From the NCBI GenBank assembly GCA_030522415.1, contig CM060104.1, forward strand, positions 9,063,501-9,127,500: a stretch of 64,000 nt of DNA. Reading direction: 5' to 3'. This stretch comes from Channallabes apus (taxonomy: Eukaryota > Chordata > Actinopteri > Siluriformes > Clariidae). Both the position numbers and the translations under genes were made by a program. Below, piece after piece: positions 58,951 to 64,000 of the stretch (positions are counted from its first letter, which is position 1; the number at the start of each line of letters is the position of its first letter). The notes under the pieces were generated by a model. It was not told where the DNA came from. It saw only the letters and a program-made list of their open reading frames with translations, and did not search any database.

Positions 58951-59320
58951 TCATTCATTCCTTTCATTCATCTTCTATACCGCTTAATCCTGTGTTCAGG
59001 GTCGCGGGGGACCTGGAGCCTATCCCAGGACACTTCGGGCACTAGGCGGGGTACACCCTGGACAGGGTGCCAATCCATCGCAGGGCACACACACAGACAC
59101 ACACTCACGCACCCAATCACACACTACGGGCAATTTTAGGAACGCCAATTAGCCTAACCTGCATGACTTTGCACTGTGGGAGGAAACCGGAGTACCCGGA
59201 GGAAACCCACCAAGCACGGGGAGAACATGCAAACTCCATGCACACAGAGACGGGAATCGAGCCTGGCCGGGGAATCGAACCCAAACAAGGCGAAAGTACT
59301 AACCACTACACCACCGCGCC
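58951..59320 (-). repeat. SINE copy at the 3' end of the LINE
   Basis: Minus-strand full-length copy with an A-box-like GTGGTGTAGTGGTTAG and a B-box region at the right end and the GAAT tail at the left. It lies between TTATTATTATT stretches at both ends, which could be its target duplication. Confidence 0.9.
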
Positions 59321-59329
59321 TTATTATTA

Positions 59330-62310
59330 TTCAAGATTCAAGATTCAAAGAACTTTATTAATCCCAAAGGGAAATTGCTTATGCTCGGTTACAGGTGCTC
59401 ACAGTTGTTAACTAAAGGAAGGTAATAAATAATAATTAAAAAAAAAAAAAAAGGGTAAGTATTAGTGTCCTGTTGTATACCAGTCAGTGAAAAAATCCAC
59501 ATACATGTGTGTATGAGTTACAGAGAAGAGTTGTAAAGTTTTATGGCCGTTGGGAGAAAGGATCTCCTGTGACGCTCAGTGGAACACTTGATAGTAATCA
59601 GTCTCTGGCTGAAACTGCTCCTCTGTTCAGCCAAAACACTGTATAGCGGGTGAGAAGGATTGTTCACAATGGATTGTACTTTGGACAGAATCCTCCTCTT
59701 TGCTACTACATCCACCGAGTCAAGCTCCATGCCTAGCACAGATCCGGCCTTTTTAATTGACTTGTCCAGTTTGTTCTTATCAGACACCTTAATGTTACCA
59801 CCCCAACAGACCACAGCGTAAAAAATGACACTCGCCACAACGGTCTCATAGAACATCTGTAGAATGGTATTACAGACGTTAAAAGACCTGAGCCTTCGAA
59901 GAAAGTACAATCGACTCTGACCTTTCTTGTAGAGTGCCGTTGTGTTGAGTGACCAGTCAAGTTTGTTGTCCAGATAAACTCCCAGATATTTGTAATCGGA
60001 GACAATGTCCACTATCTCCCCCTTGACAGATATAGGAGTCACAGGGGTCTTGCTTCTCCTAAAGTCTACCACCATCTCCTTTGTTTTCCTGATGTTGAGT
60101 TGTAGGTGATTACGCTCACACCAGGAAACGAAGTCATCCACAACAGACTGGTACTCCGAGGTGTCACCCTCCTCTATACACCCAACAACCACAGAGTCGT
60201 CAGAGAACTTCTGCAGGTGGCATGACTCTGAGTTATATCTAAAGTCGGATGTATAGAGGGTGAAAAGAAACGGAGATAGTACCGTCCCCTGGGGAGCTCC
60301 AGTGCTGCAGATCAAAGTCTCTGACACACAGTTCTTTAGTCGGACATACTGGGGGCGACAGGTCAGGTAGTCCATGATCCAGGAAACCAAGCGGGTGTCA
60401 ATGTTTATGTTCCTTAATTTCTCCCCCAGTACTGCTGGTTGGATGGTGTTGAAGGCACTGGAGAAGTCAAAGAACATCATCCTTACGGAGGTCCTAGGCT
60501 TGTCAAGGTGAGAGTAGGTGCGATGTAGCAGGTGTATTATGGCGTCATCAACACCCATGAACGGCTGATAGGCAAACTGAAGAGGGTCCAGAGAGGACTT
60601 CACCAGGGGACGAAGTGTATCCAGGATCAGTCTCTCAAACACTTTCATAATGTGCGATGTTAAAGCAACCGGCCTGTAGTCGTTCTGGGCACAGGGACGT
60701 GGTGTTTTGGGTACCGGCACAATGCATGATGTTTTCCACAGTGCAGGGACTTTCTGAAGAGACAGACTCAGGCTAAAGAGGTACTGGAGGACACCACATA
60801 GTTGGGGAGCACAGGATTTCAGGACTCTCGGATTGATCTTATCCGGACCTACAGATTTTGTAGGGCTGATCTTACTCAGGCCATGTTTAACCTGATCCAC
60901 TGAGATGTTGATTGCTGGGAGTGCAGGAGTAGTGACTGTGACTGTTCTCTGTGTAGGGGAGGACATAGGAGCAGGAATGTGTGGATTTGGGTTGAAGTCG
61001 GGGGGAGTGTGAGACATAGGGACATCAAATCTATTGAAGAAAGTGTTGAGGTCGTTTGCACGTTCCCTATTCCCCTCAATAGCCTGGCCGCTTGTCTTAT
61101 AGCCAGTGATACTCCTCATGCCCCTCCACACCTCTCTCGTGTTGTTTTGCTTCAGCCTTTGTTCTAGTTTTCTCCTGTATGCCTCTTTCCCCTCCTTGAT
61201 TTTCCCGGTTAGCATTTTTTGAGCCTTCTTCACTGCTTCCTTATCACCAGACCTAAAGGCACTTTTTTTTTCATTTAAACACGCTTTAATGTCTTTGGTG
61301 ACCCAGGGTTTGTTGTTGGGGAAACAGGTGTCAACACAGAAGTTAATGTACTCCGTGATGCAGTCCGTCATTCTATCAATGTCCTCTCCATATGATGCAC
61401 TGAGAACCTCCCAGTCTGTAGCCTCGAAACAATCCTGTAACGTAGCAGTGGCACCTTCTGACCATCTTCTTACACTCCTCACATTAGCAGGCTGTCTCTG
61501 AACCAGGGGTTTGTATATAGGCATGAGGTGGACTAGGTTGTGATCCGACCTCCCCAGGGGGGGAAGTGCTGCAGCACTGTAAGCACCTTTGACATTAGCA
61601 TACAGCAGGTCTAGTGTCTTCTCCCCCCTAGTGTGACAATCCACGTACTGGGTGAAAGTGGGAATAGTCTTGTTCAGTGATGTGTGATTGAAATCACCGG
61701 AGATCAGGAGAAAGGCATCAGGGTGTCGAGTCTGGAGTTTGGCAGTTACAGAGTGAATGACGTCACACGCGGCAGCGGCATTCGCGGATGGAGGAATGTA
61801 CACAGCAGTTATTGTCACATGTGAGAATTCTCTTGGTAAATAATATGGGCGAAGTCCGACAGCCAACAGTTCAATATCTGGACTACAAACGCGCTCCTTA
61901 ACAGTCACATGACCGGGGTTACACCACATGTTGTTGATGTAAACAGCCAGCCCCCCTCCTTTCCTCTTCCCGCTCTCTCTCCTCGTCCTGTCGCTCCGTA
62001 TCGCGCTGAAGCCGTCCAGTGTAATATTAGAGTCTGGAACATCGCTATGTAACCAAGTCTCTGTAAAACACATCAGACTGCACTCGCGGAAGATGTTTTC
62101 AGTCTTTAACAAAGCTGTCAACTCGTCCATCTTATTGTCCAGAGATCTCACGTTGCCCATGATAAGAGACGGGACATACGGCTTGTACTTTCTCATCCTT
62201 TCCTTATGCGCCGCGCATTTCTCTTCCTCTTTGGCTCCTCTGTGCCGCTTCCTTCCACCTCTGCATCCCCTTATCGTCCTCCTCCGTATCTCATCCGGAA
62301 TGTTTAGAGT
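59330..62310 (-). mobile_element. L2-like LINE with long open frame
   Basis: Minus-strand non-LTR retrotransposon. The 3' UTR ends in ATTTCCCTTTGGGATTAATA, AAGTTC and a (CTTGAAT)n tail at 59330-59352. The coding part (endonuclease plus RT) is open throughout. The 5' boundary is unclear, since an (ATT)n tract and a SINE begin at 62311. It is nearly 3 kb, so close to a full ORF2 but lacking any ORF1 or 5' UTR that can be recognised. Confidence 0.85.
59518..62196 (-). CDS. LINE endonuclease-reverse transcriptase (ORF2), L2-like
   Basis: Nicks chromosomal DNA and copies the LINE RNA into it. The frame is open from 62487, but its first 50 or so codons come from the SINE, so I start at the first Met within the LINE (62196); an upstream non-AUG start or lost 5' part is possible. 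Numbered from 62487: endonuclease with GNVRSLDNK (111-119), TETW (142-145), SGDFNH (263-268) and GRSDHN (312-317); RT with DFSSAF (674-679), TGAPQG (729-734) and FSDD (761-764); and a C-terminal region ending NSSL. The catalytic residues of both domains are present. FSDD replaces the more common FADD. No frameshift or internal stop is seen, suggesting recent activity. Confidence 0.88.
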   Translation of the reverse strand: MRKYKPYVPSLIMGNVRSLDNKMDELTALLKTENIFRECSLMCFTETWLHSDVPDSNITLDGFSAIRSDRTRRESGKRKGGGLAVYINNMWCNPGHVTVKERVCSPDIELLAVGLRPYYLPREFSHVTITAVYIPPSANAAAACDVIHSVTAKLQTRHPDAFLLISGDFNHTSLNKTIPTFTQYVDCHTRGEKTLDLLYANVKGAYSAAALPPLGRSDHNLVHLMPIYKPLVQRQPANVRSVRRWSEGATATLQDCFEATDWEVLSASYGEDIDRMTDCITEYINFCVDTCFPNNKPWVTKDIKACLNEKKSAFRSGDKEAVKKAQKMLTGKIKEGKEAYRRKLEQRLKQNNTREVWRGMRSITGYKTSGQAIEGNRERANDLNTFFNRFDVPMSHTPPDFNPNPHIPAPMSSPTQRTVTVTTPALPAINISVDQVKHGLSKISPTKSVGPDKINPRVLKSCAPQLCGVLQYLFSLSLSLQKVPALWKTSCIVPVPKTPRPCAQNDYRPVALTSHIMKVFERLILDTLRPLVKSSLDPLQFAYQPFMGVDDAIIHLLHRTYSHLDKPRTSVRMMFFDFSSAFNTIQPAVLGEKLRNINIDTRLVSWIMDYLTCRPQYVRLKNCVSETLICSTGAPQGTVLSPFLFTLYTSDFRYNSESCHLQKFSDDSVVVGCIEEGDTSEYQSVVDDFVSWCERNHLQLNIRKTKEMVVDFRRSKTPVTPISVKGEIVDIVSDYKYLGVYLDNKLDWSLNTTALYKKGQSRLYFLRRLRSFNVCNTILQMFYETVVASVIFYAVVCWGGNIKVSDKNKLDKSIKKAGSVLGMELDSVDVVAKRRILSKVQSIVNNPSHPLYSVLAEQRSSFSQRLITIKCSTERHRRSFLPTAIKLYNSSL

Positions 62311-62329
62311 TATTATTATTATTATTATA

Positions 62330-62695
62330 GGTGGCACGGTGGTGTAGTGGTTAGCACTGTCACCTTGCACCTCCAGGGTCCGGGTTCGATTCCCGGCCAG
62401 GCTCGATTCCCGTCTCTGTGTGCATGGAGTTTGCATGTTCTCCCTGTGCTTGGTGAGTTTCCTCCGGGTACTCCGGTTTCCTTTCACAGTCCAAAGACAT
62501 GCAGATTAGGCTAGTTGGCGTTCCCAAATTGACCATAGTGTGTGAATGAGTGTGTGTATGTGTGTGTGTGTGCTCTTCGATGGATTGGCACGCTGTACAG
62601 GGTGTACCCTGTCTCGTGCCCTGAGTCTCCTGGGATAGGCTCCAGGTCCCCGCGACCCTAAATACAGGATAAAGAGGTATAGAAGATGAATGAAT
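62330..62695 (+). repeat. SINE copy at the 5' side of the LINE
   Basis: Plus-strand, full-length, with head GGTGGCACGGTGGTGTAGTG, B-box GGTTCGATTCC (62383-62393) and GAAT tail. It lies between (ATT)n tracts ending in ATTAG/ATAG at 62310-62329 and 62706-62731, likely its target duplication. Confidence 0.93.
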
Positions 62696-63331
62696 TAACG
62701 AACTAATTATTATTATTATTATTATTATTAGCAGTAGTAGAATTTTTTTTTTCATTTTGCATGTGGTTCTCTCCCACCAACCCCCTCCTACCAATAATTG
62801 ACAGACGTGGTAAACTCAGATTTTGTGACATTGCAAAACAAGACATTGCTTGAGAGCAGTGTTGGGCTGCCTAAGTCAAAATCTGAGGATAAAACCCTTA
62901 ACTCCTAAAAAAGAAAAGACAGTGGATTATGCATGATTGAATAATGAGGGACAGAAGAGGGTGAGGGACTTTTATCTTTCTTTTGCCTCTACCATGAATG
63001 TCCTTTTTTCTTTATACCTAATGTTGTAATCTACAGGTATCCATGTCCTGCTGAAGCTGTACCTTAAATAGATAGAGCTGGTGCATATCCTAGATGCTAG
63101 ACCCATTCAAACTTGTTGAATAGATTAATTGAGAAGTTAATGAGGATTTCATAACTGCACCAGTGCATATGATTGGGAGGAAAGGAACAAATGAAATAAG
63201 ATATAATGGTAGAATATTTATAAAGATTTGTTAAAAACAAGCAAACAAACCTTCAATGGTTCAATATTCATTAACACTTGTACAGTTGAAGTATTACTAC
63301 TACTACTATTAACAACAACAACAACAACAAC

Positions 63332-63368
<37 letters not shown>

Positions 63369-63694
63369 GTAATAAATATCCAATAAAGTAAATAAATTTT
63401 TTGATCTACAACAATTAATATAAATGTACGAGATTTACCAGAAATCATATGTGACAAGTTACAGTAGAAGACATTCAAGTGATGAATGAGTTCATAATTA
63501 CCTTTCACTGACCCTAATAACACTTAGAAGACTATATTCTCTTCTGTATGTATCTTCCGAATGTACTACTGCGTAAAAGTCTTGAGCAACCCCTCATTTC
63601 TTTATAATTTGTTTCCAATGATTATATGACTATATTCCAATATAATCTTTCAAAAACACCATGAAGCAAAGTCAAAAAATGAGGGCTGGCTCAA

Positions 63695-63745
<51 letters not shown>

Positions 63746-64000
63746 TTTTTTATAAGGTCACTGGCCAAACTTTAAGCTAGCAATAAATGAATATGAAGTA
63801 GTAAATTACAATAAAACATTATGAGATAAAACAATGTAAAGATTTATCACCTAAAAACAGCTAAAGTCATATAAAGATTTGTGTGCAGCCTCACATCATG
63901 CGAGATAAGCGCTTCTGTATAAATGAGGAGCAGTGCAGCTAAAGGTTGTAGAGCCCACAGTGGTCAAGAGGGCAGGGGCATAAAGAGGACACTTGATGAG
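62696..64000. other. No gene seen; (AAT)n microsatellites
   Basis: Contains (ATT)n at 62706-62731, an (ACA)n-(AAT)n tract at 63309-63366 and (AAT)n at 63697-63743. A phrase CTGCGTAAAAGTCTTGAGCA at 63569-63588 with AACCCCTCATTTCTTTATA after it resembles a terminal repeat of another fish Tc1 family, but only about 50 bases are recognisable. Confidence 0.5.

Noticed and set aside
59067..59411. 114-codon frame reading through the SINE at 58951-59320
   Set aside because: Similar frames occur in each SINE copy (16258, 59176, 62360) and share no conserved start or stop; not a gene.
62383..62393. Possible tRNA gene at the GGTTCGATTCC B-box
   Set aside because: The sequence is part of a repeated SINE with a long non-tRNA body; no cloverleaf with an acceptor stem can be formed that I can see.

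Overview
The window looks like intergenic DNA of a bony fish, almost entirely shaped by transposable elements. I found no host protein gene, rRNA, tRNA or CRISPR array that I can support. The teleost assignment rests on element content: Tc1 transposons, an L2-like LINE, hAT elements, chromodomain Ty3/Gypsy retrotransposons, a tRNA-derived SINE with a GAATGAATGAAT tail, and many long (CA)n, (AT)n, (CTAT)n and (AAT)n microsatellites. The mix would suit an ostariophysan such as a catfish, but that is a weak inference.

Layout. 1-11.1 kb is a three-level nest: a degenerate Ty3/Gypsy element (minus strand, 1145-11067, GTAAT target duplication) was split by a 5.4-kb DNA transposon that itself holds a Tc1 copy, and its 5' LTR was split by a hAT element with a perfect 8-bp target duplication. 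11-37 kb is AT-rich DNA with scattered SINEs, LINE ends, Tc1/mariner copies and microsatellites. One Tc1 copy (30243-31913) is intact except for a stop codon at the third catalytic residue. 37.6-44.5 kb is a CACTG-ended DNA element into which an apparently intact 5.26-kb chromovirus (38575-43837) has inserted. 45.1-46.8 kb is a Tc1 copy with a piece of retrotransposon LTR inside one terminal repeat. 49.4-51.6 kb is a short LTR element that lacks pol and encodes an unfamiliar coiled-coil and proline/serine-repeat protein. 52.3-58.0 kb is a broken chromovirus joined to another Tc1 copy. 59.3-62.3 kb is an L2-like LINE with a long open frame and a SINE at each end.

The most interesting signal links the LTR elements. 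In three of them (38.6-43.8, 49.4-51.6 and 52.3-56.7 kb) the nine bases starting 30-31 nt downstream of the LTR TATA box are exactly complementary to nine bases starting two nucleotides after the 5' LTR, where a primer-binding site belongs. The paired sequences differ between elements but change together. This is what a self-primed, Tf1/sushi-type reverse transcription would leave. In the same elements the open frame starts inside the 5' LTR, so this candidate primer site is also protein-coding.

The copies illustrate dependence between autonomous and parasitic elements. The intact chromovirus could in principle supply proteins to the broken copy and to the pol-less element, which share its LTR layout. 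Likewise the L2-like LINE or a relative may have moved LINE fragments, and perhaps SINEs. These functional links are inferences.
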